DNA of 64,000 nt from Pseudorhizobium banfieldiae (GTDB lineage Bacteria > Pseudomonadota > Alphaproteobacteria > Rhizobiales > Rhizobiaceae). Below the pieces are notes generated by a model. That model ran no database searches and had not been told where the DNA came from. It saw only the letters and a program-made list of their open reading frames with translations. Below, in pieces: positions 9,900 through 18,740 of the stretch (the first letter of the stretch is position 1; each line of letters begins with the position of its first letter). The stretch covers positions 1,798,001-1,862,000 of the forward strand of contig NZ_FO082820.1 in the NCBI RefSeq assembly GCF_000967425.1, read 5' to 3'. The position numbers were made by a program, and so were the translations under genes.

Positions 9900-11537
9900 T
9901 CAGTCCCCGAGGATGCCTCCTGCTGCGACGACGGCTTCCGGAGTATCGACGTCGATATGCGCCGCGCGGCCAATCTCGATATCGATGGTGGGAAGGCCGC
10001 AGTTCTCCACGATCGAACGGGCGCCGACATCCCCCTGGAGCTTCCGCACGGCCTCGAAGGTCGCGTGCGGAAGGATGATCGGATTGCCTCGCTTGCCGTC
10101 ATGGACGGCGCGGACGACAGCCTGTCCTCCGGCGTTTCGAAAGGCTTCGACCATCCGTGAAATATGCGTCACCGAAACTGCCGGCATATCTGCCAGCATG
10201 ACGAGGACGCCTTCGCAACTGCTGACACCATGGGACGACAAGCCCGTCACCAGTGAACTCGCCATGCCAGATGCATAGTCCGGATTGAAGACGGTCTTCA
10301 CGTCCACGCCTGCAAGCGTCGCCTCGATTTTCTCGTGCCGGTGACCGGTCACCGCGACGACCGGCCTTAGCCCGGCTGCGAGCAGCGTTTCGGCACTTCG
10401 TCGCACCAGCGGCACGCCCCCGAAGGACGCCAGCAGCTTGTGCGGTCCACCCTCGCCCATGCGCCGCGCCTGTCCAGCCGCCAACAGCAATGCCCCAACG
10501 GTCACCGCCTCGCCTTCCGTCGCCTGCACCGCATCGCGCGGCCTCGGCCGTTCAGGTATCTCCATCAGCAGTCCCCCTACCCCCATGCCGGTGATGTCGA
10601 AGGACCTTGGTCTTTCTCCGGCCAGGATACGGTTCAGTATCCAATCGAACCCGTTTTCCTTCGGCGACCGGGCGCAACCGGGAGCTCCTATGACCGGGAT
10701 GTCCCCGATAGCACCGAGGACCAGGAGGTTGCCGGGATCCACCGGCATTCCCACCTGCTCTACTCTCCCACCTGATGCACGAATGGCGGCGGGAATGACA
10801 TCGTCCGGATCCGCCACGGCGGACGCTCCGAAGATCACGATGAGGTCCGGCTGTTCTTCACCCGACGCCGTCACATCCACAAGCGCCGCAGCGACTTCCC
10901 CGGTATCATGGGCGACGCGTTCCTCCCGGTGAACACTGCTTCCCGAAGGTTCCAGTCGTTGCGCTAGAAGACGGGCCGTACGATCCATGACGGACGGTTT
11001 CAGCGTCGGGAGAGCCGTGGCGATCAACACTACCCGGTGCGGACGGTAAGGCCTGAACGAGAAGGCGGTTGATCCCCGGACCAACTGAGCGGCGGCCTCG
11101 ACCTTGGAAGACGCGACGGCGAGCGGGATGATCTTCACCGTCGCCACCATGGCGCCCGCCGTGACCGCAGAATGGTCGGCGATCGTGGCAAGCGTGATGC
11201 CGGGATCTATCCGGTTGAGCGAATCGACGGTGGTGCGATCGGCAATAAAGAGGCCGTTCTCTGTCGAATAGATGTTCACACGCCCTGTCGTGGCTTCAGA
11301 CTGACGTGTATGGGGGGTGTCAAGCGCTTGCGCGACTGCGCTCGCGGCATCGTCTTCAAGCACATCGCCCGGCTCGAGGCGACACACCGTGACGTTCTCG
11401 ATGCCGCCCTTCTCTATGGCCTCGATATGATCGGGCGTCAGGATCGTTCCCTTGGGTATCCGCCCACCCGCCAGCTGGAGGCTGTGGGCGAGGATGCATC
11501 CTTCGGCACTTTCTGTGGGAACCGGTCCGAACTGCAC
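9900..11537 (-). CDS. Molybdopterin-binding / MocA-like nucleotidyltransferase fusion
   Basis: A 545-residue two-domain protein. Residues 1 to about 335 form a MoeA/CinA-like molybdopterin-binding part (LIVIFGASAVADPDDVIP, LGAIGDIPVIGAPGCARSPK). Residues from about 345 form a GT-A nucleotidyltransferase like MobA/MocA: VGALLLAAGQARRMGEGGPHKLLASFGGVPL carries the nucleotide loop, and later comes LADMPAV for metal binding. MocA adds CMP to molybdopterin, making the cofactor used by xanthine-dehydrogenase-type enzymes; that fits the XdhC genes just upstream. It starts with GTG, one base after the XdhC gene stop. The domain call is good; CMP rather than GMP specificity is inferred from context. 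Confidence 0.85.
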   Translation of the reverse strand: MQFGPVPTESAEGCILAHSLQLAGGRIPKGTILTPDHIEAIEKGGIENVTVCRLEPGDVLEDDAASAVAQALDTPHTRQSEATTGRVNIYSTENGLFIADRTTVDSLNRIDPGITLATIADHSAVTAGAMVATVKIIPLAVASSKVEAAAQLVRGSTAFSFRPYRPHRVVLIATALPTLKPSVMDRTARLLAQRLEPSGSSVHREERVAHDTGEVAAALVDVTASGEEQPDLIVIFGASAVADPDDVIPAAIRASGGRVEQVGMPVDPGNLLVLGAIGDIPVIGAPGCARSPKENGFDWILNRILAGERPRSFDITGMGVGGLLMEIPERPRPRDAVQATEGEAVTVGALLLAAGQARRMGEGGPHKLLASFGGVPLVRRSAETLLAAGLRPVVAVTGHRHEKIEATLAGVDVKTVFNPDYASGMASSLVTGLSSHGVSSCEGVLVMLADMPAVSVTHISRMVEAFRNAGGQAVVRAVHDGKRGNPIILPHATFEAVRKLQGDVGARSIVENCGLPTIDIEIGRAAHIDVDTPEAVVAAGGILGD

Positions 11538-11538
11538 G

Positions 11539-12234
11539 CTAGGCTCCGGGGACGAGGTTGCGCTGGCGGAAGGCCTGGACGATCTGCGCCAGGATGGCCA
11601 CGGCTATCTCGGAGGGGTTTGCCGCGCCGATATCGATTCCGATCGGCGCAGCAATCCTTCCAATCTGTTCCTCGGTCAGCCCCTGTCGCCGTAGGCGATC
11701 TACCCGCTGGGCGTGGGTCTTGCGGCTCCCGAGCGCGCCAACGTAGAAACACTTGTGCTTCAACGCCTCCGCGAGCGGAAAATCGTCGATCTTTGGATCA
11801 TGCGTCACCGCCGCAACGGCGGTATAGGCATCGAGCGGCCGCGTCGCCAGAACGTCCTCCGGCCACTCCGCGACGAGATCGGCTCCGGCGAAACGCTCAT
11901 CCGTTGCGAATGCCGTACGTGGATCGATGATCGTCACATCGTAACCGGCCACCGGAGCGATACGGGACAGGGCTTGGCTGATATGTACCGCCCCGATGAC
12001 GACTATCCGCGGCGGCGGCAGGTAGACATTCAGAAAGAGTTCCCGCCCTGCAACGTCCACAATGCTGCTTCCGCCACTGCGAAAGGCAGCCGAGACCGCC
12101 TCTCCCAATGACCCGGCTACCGGCTGCCCCTCCAGCATGACCTGCTCACCCTGGCCATCGAGGTCGGTCACGAGGATCGCTGCCTCCCGACCCCGTCGTG
12201 CGACATTCAGAGCATGAAGCGATTCGATCCGCAT
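11539..12234 (-). CDS. XdhC-family protein, C-terminal (Rossmann) half
   Basis: A 231-residue protein matching the C-terminal domain of XdhC/CoxF-type maturation factors. It has a short N-terminal segment (LHALNVARRGREAAILVTD), then VVIGAVHISQALSRIAPVAG as a Rossmann dinucleotide fold, VVAVTHDPKIDDFPLAEAL, and YVGALGSRKTHAQRVDRL. XdhC binds molybdenum cofactor, promotes its sulfuration and delivers it to the xanthine dehydrogenase apoenzyme. The usual N-terminal CoxI domain is a separate gene immediately upstream. The ATG at 12234 overlaps that gene's TGA by one base (TGATG), which points to translational coupling. Confidence 0.88.
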   Translation of the reverse strand: MRIESLHALNVARRGREAAILVTDLDGQGEQVMLEGQPVAGSLGEAVSAAFRSGGSSIVDVAGRELFLNVYLPPPRIVVIGAVHISQALSRIAPVAGYDVTIIDPRTAFATDERFAGADLVAEWPEDVLATRPLDAYTAVAAVTHDPKIDDFPLAEALKHKCFYVGALGSRKTHAQRVDRLRRQGLTEEQIGRIAAPIGIDIGAANPSEIAVAILAQIVQAFRQRNLVPGA

Positions 12235-12560
12235 CAGCCGAGCCTTTCGACATGGATCCGGATCGTCCCGCCGCAGGAGAGACCAACGCGCCAAGCCGTC
12301 TCGTCGGCGACACCGAATTCCAGCATCTTCGAATGGCCCGTAGCGATGACCTCCTGCGCCTCGCCGATGACTGCGCCCTCCACGCATCCGCCGGAAACGG
12401 AGCCTTCGAAGTTGCCTTCACCGTCGACGACTAGGTGGCTTCCGACGGGACGTGGTGCGGAGCCCCAGGTCTGGATGACCGTGGCGACGGCAACCGAACG
12501 ACCTTCCGCATGCCATCGTTCGGCCGTGACGAGTGGATCAAGCGGTTGAAGGTCGCTCAT
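12234..12560 (-). CDS. XdhC-family protein, N-terminal (CoxI) half
   Basis: A 108-residue protein made up only of the XdhC_CoxI domain: VATVIQTWGSAPRPVGSHLV, then GSVSGGCVEGAVIGEA and a C-terminal GLSCGGTIRIHVERL. The two cysteines in SGGC and SCGG are the conserved ones of the family and are candidates for sulfur transfer to the cofactor. In many bacteria this domain is fused to the Rossmann half, here encoded by the next gene. Its ATG overlaps the VWA gene stop by four bases (12557-12560), so it sits inside a tightly coupled operon. Confidence 0.88.
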   Translation of the reverse strand: MSDLQPLDPLVTAERWHAEGRSVAVATVIQTWGSAPRPVGSHLVVDGEGNFEGSVSGGCVEGAVIGEAQEVIATGHSKMLEFGVADETAWRVGLSCGGTIRIHVERLG

Positions 12561-13816
12561 GCTGTAGCTCCTGAAGTCAGGAAACGGCGCGGATCGCCGC
12601 TTCTGGAAATATCCCCACTCAGCGCCTGCGCAAGATCGGCGACCGATTGGAGGTTATGGACAGGGCGCAACTCGTCGACATGAGGCAGGATCGCCCTCAC
12701 CCCTCGCGCCCGTGCTTCGAACCCGTCGAAGCGGAGCAGCGGATTAAGCCAGACCAGCCGGCGACATGACCGATGCAGGCGATCCGCCTCCCGTTCCAGT
12801 TCCTTTACGCCCTCCCGTTCCAGACCGTCGGTGATGAGCAGGACCACGGCTCCCTGGCCGAGCACGCGCCGCGACCAGAGCCGGTTGAATTCCCCCAGAG
12901 TCGCCCCGATGCGTGTGCCTCCCGACCAGTCGGGAACCGCATCCGCGCAAGCACTGACAGCCTCGTCCGGATCGCGCCTGCGCAGATACCGCGTCACGTT
13001 CGTGAGCCTAGTGCCGAAGAGGAAGATATGTACCCGCTGTCGCCGCTCCGAGAGAGCATGGAGAAAGTGCAGGAAGACCCTCGTGTACTGACTCATGGAA
13101 CCCGATATGTCGGCAAGGACGACCAGGGGTGGAGGCAACTTCCTGCGTCGGCGGTAGCGTGGGAGGATGAGGCCTCCGCCGCTGCGCATCGCATACCGCA
13201 TGGTTGCCCGCGGGTCGATCCGGCTGGCCGAGGCCGCGGGCTCGAACCGCCGTGTCGGGTACTCGCCGAACGGCGTCACGAGGCGGGCGATTTCCCGGCG
13301 CGCCATGGCAAGCTCGGCAGCCGACATCTGGGCGAAGTCCATCCGCTTCAGCATTTCACGACTAGAAGCGGTGAGCCGCGCATCGACATCAAGCTCGGGC
13401 ATCTCCTTTTTCGCCTGCGAACTCGCCGGAGACTTGGTCAGCGCATCGGCAACTCGGCTGTTACCGGGCTTCGGCTTGCCCTTTTCACGATTGTCGGCAG
13501 CCTTCGGCGACATGAGCGCGATCATCTTCCCGACCAGATCGCGCGAGCGCCAGAAGAGTTCGAAGGCCTCGTCGAAGACCGGCTGATCCTCGCGCCGTCG
13601 GACGAATACTGCAGATAATGCAGCGTGGAATTCATCCCGACAGCCCAGGCCGATCGCCTCGATGGCATTGATCGCATCGGCGGCATCACCCGGCCCGGTC
13701 TTGAGCCCTGCTCTCCTCAGCACCCGTGAGAAATGGACGACATTGTCCGCCAGCTTTCCACTCCCGGAGTGCCGGCTTGCAGTGTTACCCTGATGCTGTT
13801 CCAGCGAGGCCTGCAT
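12557..13816 (-). CDS. VWA domain protein, CoxE-like
   Basis: A 419-residue cytoplasmic protein of the CoxE/VWA_CoxE type. The N-terminal third is a helical domain (FSRVLRRAGLKTGPGDAADA). The C-terminal von Willebrand A domain has the metal-site motif DISGS in VLADISGSMSQYTRV, followed by WSGGTRIGATLGEF and LLITDGLEREG. CoxE works with the AAA ATPase CoxD in maturing the molybdenum/copper site of CO dehydrogenase. The partner ATPase is directly upstream with a three-base gap, and the XdhC N-half overlaps its end by four bases. The function with respect to CO dehydrogenase itself is not supported, as no cox structural gene is present. Confidence 0.88.
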   Translation of the reverse strand: MQASLEQHQGNTASRHSGSGKLADNVVHFSRVLRRAGLKTGPGDAADAINAIEAIGLGCRDEFHAALSAVFVRRREDQPVFDEAFELFWRSRDLVGKMIALMSPKAADNREKGKPKPGNSRVADALTKSPASSQAKKEMPELDVDARLTASSREMLKRMDFAQMSAAELAMARREIARLVTPFGEYPTRRFEPAASASRIDPRATMRYAMRSGGGLILPRYRRRRKLPPPLVVLADISGSMSQYTRVFLHFLHALSERRQRVHIFLFGTRLTNVTRYLRRRDPDEAVSACADAVPDWSGGTRIGATLGEFNRLWSRRVLGQGAVVLLITDGLEREGVKELEREADRLHRSCRRLVWLNPLLRFDGFEARARGVRAILPHVDELRPVHNLQSVADLAQALSGDISRSGDPRRFLTSGATA

Positions 13817-13819
13817 GCT

Positions 13820-14749
13820 TCATCCCGCCGCGAGAAGCTCTGCCTTCACATCCGAAAGCAACCGCTTGCCCTCGTCTCCCTGGATGCGAGCGATATCGTC
13901 CTGGTACTTCAACAATGTGCCGAGGGTATCGGAAATGGTCTCCGGATCCAGCGCAAGCTTGTCCAGTTCCGTCAGTGCCGTTGCCCAGTCGATGGTCTCC
14001 GCGACACCCGGGTTCTTGAAGAGATCCAGGCTGCGCAGCCGCTGGACGTAGCCGACCAGCTGCCGGGACAGCGCATCCGCGCATCCCGGAACCTTGCGCC
14101 GAATGATTTCCAGCTCCTGTGCTGCGTCGGGATAGTCCACCCAGTGATAGAGGCAGCGGCGCTTGAGAGCGTCGTGGATCTCGCGTGTCCGGTTGGTGGT
14201 AATGATGACGATCGGCGGTTCGGCGGCCTTGATCGTGCCGAGCTCGGGAATCGTCACCTGGAAGTCAGACAGAACCTCCAGCAGGAACGCCTCGAACGCC
14301 TCGTCGGTCCGGTCGAGTTCGTCGATAAGGAAGACCGGTGCGGCCATGCCCGGCTGTCCGAGCGCCTGCAGTACAGGGCGCCGAATCAGGTGCTTTTCGG
14401 CAAAAATATCCGTCTCGAGCCGCTCGCGATCGCGGACACCTGCCGCCTCCGACAGGCGGATCTCCAGCATTTGGGCGGGATAGTTCCACTCGTAGACGGC
14501 TGATGCAACGTCGAGACCCTCGTAGCATTGCAGGCGGATTAACGGCCGGTCCAGTGCCGCGGCAAGGGTCTTGGCAACTTCCGTCTTTCCTACGCCGGCT
14601 TCGCCTTCCAGGAAAAGGGGCCGCTTCATCCGCAAGGCGAGGAAAACAACCGTCGCAAGCCTCCGCTCCACAAGGTAGTCGTGAGCCTCGAGGAGGGCGA
14701 TAGTTTCGTCGATCGAGGCTGGTAGGGGCGCTCTGCCGTCTTGCGTCAT
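13820..14749 (-). CDS. MoxR-type AAA+ ATPase, CoxD-like
   Basis: A 309-residue AAA+ chaperone-like ATPase. Walker A is GEAGVGKTEVAKTLA, Walker B is VFLIDELDRTDEAF, and the sensor region contains PPIVIITTNRTREIHDALKRR. MoxR proteins are commonly paired with VWA proteins and remodel or insert cofactors into client enzymes. The nearest functional parallel is CoxD with CoxE in molybdenum hydroxylase maturation. I place the start at the ATG at 14749 because AGGAGGAGAC sits directly in front; an upstream GTG (14767) would put that site inside the gene. The VWA gene follows three bases after the stop. Confidence 0.92.
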   Translation of the reverse strand: MTQDGRAPLPASIDETIALLEAHDYLVERRLATVVFLALRMKRPLFLEGEAGVGKTEVAKTLAAALDRPLIRLQCYEGLDVASAVYEWNYPAQMLEIRLSEAAGVRDRERLETDIFAEKHLIRRPVLQALGQPGMAAPVFLIDELDRTDEAFEAFLLEVLSDFQVTIPELGTIKAAEPPIVIITTNRTREIHDALKRRCLYHWVDYPDAAQELEIIRRKVPGCADALSRQLVGYVQRLRSLDLFKNPGVAETIDWATALTELDKLALDPETISDTLGTLLKYQDDIARIQGDEGKRLLSDVKAELLAAG

Positions 14750-14770
14750 GTCTCCTCCTGAAGACACAGT

Positions 14771-15262
14771 CTAGAGCGTGCGGAAGCCCCGGTCCAGATA
14801 GATCAGCGCCGGATTGCGCGGGCCGAAATGCATGGCCAAGACCTCGCCGAACATGACGAAATGCGTCGAGGCGGGACGGATTTCAGTGATACGGCAATCG
14901 AAGGCAACAAGCGCATCCGAGAGCACCGGCGCCCCCGTCTCCAGGGATTCCCATTCCCCCAAGGCGAAACGATCCGCGACGGAGCCCCCAGCAAGCCCGG
15001 CGAATCCGGTTGCCAATTGCTCGTGGTGCGCAGCCAGCGAATTGAGCGTGAATACTCCGCTTTCCGCAAAGATCTCGTTGCCAGGATTGCTTGCGTTGAG
15101 GCAGACGAGGAGGGTCGGCGGATTGTCCGAGACAGAGCAGGCTGCCGTGACCGTCACCCCTCGCCTTACACCCTGATGTTCGGTCGTGACCACCTGGACG
15201 TGTCCAGCGTAAAGTGCCATCCCGTTCCGATAGGTCGCGGGATCAAGCTGCTGTCGTGTCAA
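14771..15262 (-). CDS. Flavin reductase family protein
   Basis: A 163-residue flavoprotein reductase of the FMN-binding split-barrel type: YRNGMALYAGHVQVVTTEHQ, then GVTVTAACSVSDNPPTLLVC, FTLNSLAAHHEQLATGFAGL and HFVMFGEVLAM. Such proteins use NAD(P)H to make free reduced flavin for a partner oxygenase, or bind FMN stably. The frame is open for 35 more codons upstream, but TTG at 15262 gives the family start (TRQQLDPATYRNGM) and has GGAGAGG four bases before it. It is the first gene of the leftward operon, 21 bases ahead of the MoxR gene; its electron-transfer partner is not evident. Confidence 0.85.
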   Translation of the reverse strand: MTRQQLDPATYRNGMALYAGHVQVVTTEHQGVRRGVTVTAACSVSDNPPTLLVCLNASNPGNEIFAESGVFTLNSLAAHHEQLATGFAGLAGGSVADRFALGEWESLETGAPVLSDALVAFDCRITEIRPASTHFVMFGEVLAMHFGPRNPALIYLDRGFRTL

Positions 15263-15427
15263 ATGCCTCTCCGAAGACTGCGAGCGTTCAGCGTCAGCCC
15301 GATATGGCGTTCTCTTCTCGCCTTGTCTACGGCTATCCGCACCCCGCGTTGCGCCCGCATCCCGCAAATTGCTTTGATCCCCAGCATCGGACAGCTAAAT
15401 GTCTTGGAAAGAAGGAATGGGAATAGC

Positions 15428-16498
15428 ATGCGCATCCGCCCCACCAGCATGATTGCCGCCGCGGCATTACTTGTGCCGCTTCTGGCCAAAGCGGAGACGA
15501 TCGCGGTCGTCGCACCGCAAACGGGCCCATATGCAATGCTCGGCGGCCAGATCCTTCAAGGTGCGCGCGCAGCTGCGGAAGCAGCCGGACATACGGCGCT
15601 GGCGCTGGACGAGCCTTGCGAGGCAGGCACGAACACGGATCTGGCGGCCCGGATGCGCGAGGCTGACGCGGTGGCAGCGGTCGGCTTCCTCTGCACAGAA
15701 TCATTATCCACGCTCATGCCCGCACTTGCCGAGGCCGGGATCCCCGCGCTGACTGTCGCTGTGCGATCCGACATCCTCATGGAAGATGCACTTAGGGAAC
15801 AATGGCCGCTCTTTCGCATGGCGCCAGGCGAGGATGACGAGGCCCAAGCGATTTCGCAGACGGTACTGGAGCGATGGAAGGCGGAGCCGGTTGCCATCAT
15901 AGACGATGGCACGATCTACGGCCGTGAACTGGCCAGCGCCATCCGCGAGGCAATCGAGCAGGGTGGCATCTCACCGGTTTTCGTCGATACCTACCGGCCG
16001 GGCCAGGAGCAGCAGGTTGCCCTTGTTCGCAGGCTTTCGAAGGCTGGTGCAACCCATCTCATTGTTGGCGGAGACAGGAACGATGTCTCGGTGATAGCCC
16101 GCGACGCAGAGGTCGAAGGCATTCCGCTGACGATCCTTGCCGGCGACACCATGCGCGCCGCAAACCGCCCCGTTCCGCTGCGGGAAGGCGTCCTGACCGC
16201 CGCCCTGCCCGACTACTCCGAGCTTCCCTCTGCCGCTGACGTCACGGACTCGCTGCGGGCAGCAAACGTCGAGCCGGACGGCTATACCCTCCCTGCCTAT
16301 GCGGCGATCGAGATAGTGGCAGCAGCGCTGTCTGGAGAGCAGTCCCAAAGTCTTGCCGCGCGGCTTGTCGACCGCGAATTTGGCACGGTGATCGGACCCG
16401 TGGAATTCGATACCGGTCAGCAACTCGTCCAGAATCCATTTCGGCTGCAGCAGTGGCAAGGCGGCCGTTTCGTCGCGGTCGCCCCGCCGACGGAATGA
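15428..16498 (+). CDS. Periplasmic binding protein, branched-chain amino acid type
   Basis: A 356-residue protein with a cleavable signal peptide (MIAAAALLVPLLAKA, cut before ETIAVV) followed by a type I periplasmic binding fold: VAPQTGPYAMLGGQILQGAR, AVGFLCTESLSTLMPALAEA, VAIIDDGTIYGRELASAIRE and LPAYAAIEIVAAAL. This is the LivK-like family that binds amino acids, amides or short-chain acids. No permease or ATPase gene is nearby, so it is an orphan that must share a transporter or act as a sensor partner. The ATG at 15428 follows AAGGAATGGGA. The 165-base region to its left is shared with the divergent maturation operon. The ligand is unknown. Confidence 0.82.
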   Translation: MRIRPTSMIAAAALLVPLLAKAETIAVVAPQTGPYAMLGGQILQGARAAAEAAGHTALALDEPCEAGTNTDLAARMREADAVAAVGFLCTESLSTLMPALAEAGIPALTVAVRSDILMEDALREQWPLFRMAPGEDDEAQAISQTVLERWKAEPVAIIDDGTIYGRELASAIREAIEQGGISPVFVDTYRPGQEQQVALVRRLSKAGATHLIVGGDRNDVSVIARDAEVEGIPLTILAGDTMRAANRPVPLREGVLTAALPDYSELPSAADVTDSLRAANVEPDGYTLPAYAAIEIVAAALSGEQSQSLAARLVDREFGTVIGPVEFDTGQQLVQNPFRLQQWQGGRFVAVAPPTE

Positions 16499-16551
16499 TT
16501 GTTCCCAAGCGGCGGCGGTGATACAGGGCCTCGGAATAGCTGGAGACACCC

Positions 16552-17226
16552 ATGACCACCCTGCCCATCCGTATCGCCCCGTCCATCCTCGCCGCAGATT
16601 TCGCAAAACTTGGACAGGAGGTGCGTGACGTGGTCGAGGCAGGCGCGGACTGGATCCACCTGGACGTCATGGACGGTCACTTCGTGCCGAACATTTCCTA
16701 TGGTCCCGATGTGATCAAGGCCCTTCGTCCGCATACCAAGGCGTTCTTCGACTGTCACCTGATGATCACGCCGGCCGATCCGTTCCTCGAATCCTTCGCC
16801 AAGGCCGGCTGCGACGGCATCACCGTCCACGCGGAATCCGGTCCACACCTGCACCGGTCGTTGCAGACGATACGTACCCTCGGGAAGAAGGTCGGAGTCA
16901 CACTCAATCCCGCGACGCCACTATCCCTGCTGGAAAACGTTCTCGACGAGATCGACCTCATTCTGATCATGAGCGTCAATCCAGGCTTCGGCGGCCAAAA
17001 GTTCATTCCCGCCATGGTCGAGAAGACCCGGGCTGCCAAGGCCATGATCGGCCACCGGCCGATCGAGTTGCAGCTGGATGGTGGCATTACGCCGGAGACG
17101 ATCGGTGCAGTGGCGGCAGCCGGCGCCAATGTCTTCGTGGCGGGTTCTGCAGTCTTCCAGGGCAACAGCGTCGAGAGCTACCGGGAACGCATCCAGGCTC
17201 TGCGGGCTGCCGCTCGCACGGTCTGA
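16552..17226 (+). CDS. rpe: Ribulose-phosphate 3-epimerase
   Basis: Interconverts ribulose-5-phosphate and xylulose-5-phosphate in the pentose phosphate pathway. The 224-residue TIM barrel is complete: [30 protein letters not shown] with the metal-binding His and Asp, [29 protein letters not shown], and [11 protein letters not shown] with VAGSAVF for the phosphate. It lies between the orphan binding protein (53 bases upstream) and purB (76 bases downstream) on the same strand. Confidence 0.96.
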   Translation: MTTLPIRIAPSILAADFAKLGQEVRDVVEAGADWIHLDVMDGHFVPNISYGPDVIKALRPHTKAFFDCHLMITPADPFLESFAKAGCDGITVHAESGPHLHRSLQTIRTLGKKVGVTLNPATPLSLLENVLDEIDLILIMSVNPGFGGQKFIPAMVEKTRAAKAMIGHRPIELQLDGGITPETIGAVAAAGANVFVAGSAVFQGNSVESYRERIQALRAAARTV

Positions 17227-17302
17227 CAGACCCGAGATTGAGCTTCAGGCCGGTTCTTGCTAAAGCGGCCCCACCCCTGCTGTCGATGGAAGGCCTCTGC
17301 CC

Positions 17303-18610
17303 ATGATCCCCCGCTATTCCCGCCCCGATATGGTCGCGATCTGGTCGCCGGAGACGAAATTCCGCATCTGGTTCGAGATCGAGGCGCATGCCTGCGATGC
17401 CCTGGCGGCGATCGGGGTCATCCCCAAGTCTGCTGCGGAAACGATCTGGGAGAAGGGTGGCTCCGCGACCTTCGACGTTGATCGAATTGACGAGATCGAG
17501 GCGGTGACAAAGCATGATGTCATCGCGTTCCTGACCCATCTGGCGGAGTTCGTCGGTCCCGACAGTCGCTTCATCCATCAGGGAATGACCTCCTCCGACG
17601 TGCTCGACACCTGCTTCAACGTCCAGCTCGTCCGCGCCACCGACCTGCTGCTGGCGGGTATGGACAAGTTGCTCGAAGCACTGAAGCGGCGCGCCTTTGA
17701 ACACAAGGACACGGTGACCATAGGACGAAGCCACGGAATTCACGCCGAGCCCACCACCTTCGGCGTGAAGCTGGCCCAGGCCTATGCCGAGTTCGACCGC
17801 AACAAGACCCGGCTGATGGCCGCTCGGGATGAAATCGCAACCTGTGCGATCTCCGGCGCCGTCGGCACTTTCGCCAACATCGACCCGCGCGTTGAAGAAC
17901 ACGTAGCAGCGGCGATGGGACTGAAGGCGGAGCCGGTTTCCACCCAGGTGATCCCACGCGACCGCCATGCCATGTATTTTTCGACGCTTGCAGTGATCGC
18001 CTCGTCGATCGAGCGTCTCTCCATCGAGATCCGCCACCTGCAGCGAACTGAGGTTCTGGAGGCCGAGGAGTATTTCTCGCCGGGCCAGAAGGGTTCCTCC
18101 GCCATGCCGCACAAGCGGAATCCGGTGCTGACGGAGAATCTGACGGGATTGGCGCGAATGGTCCGTTCCTATGCCATGCCGGCCATGGAGAACGTCGCAC
18201 TCTGGCACGAGCGCGATATTTCGCACTCGTCGGTCGAGCGAATGATCGGCCCCGATGCCACGGTAACCTTGGACTTCGCGCTGGCACGCCTGACCAGCGT
18301 CATCGACAAGCTGTTGGTCTACCCGGAGAACATGATCAACAATATGAACAAGTTCCGCGGACTTGTTCATTCACAGCGTGTGCTTCTGGCTCTGACGCAG
18401 GCCGGTGTGTCGCGTGAAGACGCCTATCGCCTGGTACAGCGCAACGCCATGAAGGTTTGGGAACAGGGCAAGGACTTCCTGGAGGAACTGCTGGCCGACG
18501 AAGAAGTGCGGGCGGCGCTTTCCGAGGAAGATATCCGCGAGAAGTTCGATCTCGGCTATCATACCAAGCATGTGGATACCATCTTCCGCCGGGTGTTCGG
18601 CGAGACCTAG
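17303..18610 (+). CDS. purB: Adenylosuccinate lyase
   Basis: Catalyses two fumarate-releasing steps: SAICAR to AICAR in IMP synthesis and adenylosuccinate to AMP. The 435-residue protein has the superfamily signature GSSAMPHKRNP near residue 264, the TSSDVLDT segment near residue 95 and SHGIHAEPTTFG with the catalytic histidine near residue 140. It belongs to the shorter Bacillus-type PurB. It precedes the other purine genes by 1.4 kb, with a small hydrolase and DUF1476 gene in between, so it is probably a separate transcription unit. Confidence 0.96.
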   Translation: MIPRYSRPDMVAIWSPETKFRIWFEIEAHACDALAAIGVIPKSAAETIWEKGGSATFDVDRIDEIEAVTKHDVIAFLTHLAEFVGPDSRFIHQGMTSSDVLDTCFNVQLVRATDLLLAGMDKLLEALKRRAFEHKDTVTIGRSHGIHAEPTTFGVKLAQAYAEFDRNKTRLMAARDEIATCAISGAVGTFANIDPRVEEHVAAAMGLKAEPVSTQVIPRDRHAMYFSTLAVIASSIERLSIEIRHLQRTEVLEAEEYFSPGQKGSSAMPHKRNPVLTENLTGLARMVRSYAMPAMENVALWHERDISHSSVERMIGPDATVTLDFALARLTSVIDKLLVYPENMINNMNKFRGLVHSQRVLLALTQAGVSREDAYRLVQRNAMKVWEQGKDFLEELLADEEVRAALSEEDIREKFDLGYHTKHVDTIFRRVFGET

Positions 18611-18740
18611 TCGCCGGCATCCACCGGTTACGGGGAGACTACCTGCATACACGGATCAGCGTCTGGAGCGCCCCCACCGGGCTCCTGTTACGGCTCTGGC
18701 CCTTGACTTCAGCCATTCGGTTTCTCAAATCGGCGCCATC

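Noticed and set aside
9895..10102. Longer form of the TfoX gene starting at 10102
   Set aside because: The extra 69 codons overlap the molybdopterin fusion gene in another frame, and the family starts at the ATG at 9895.
14828..15427. Long N-terminal extension of the binding-protein frame
   Set aside because: It runs antisense to the flavin reductase gene and would remove the signal peptide from the N-terminus.
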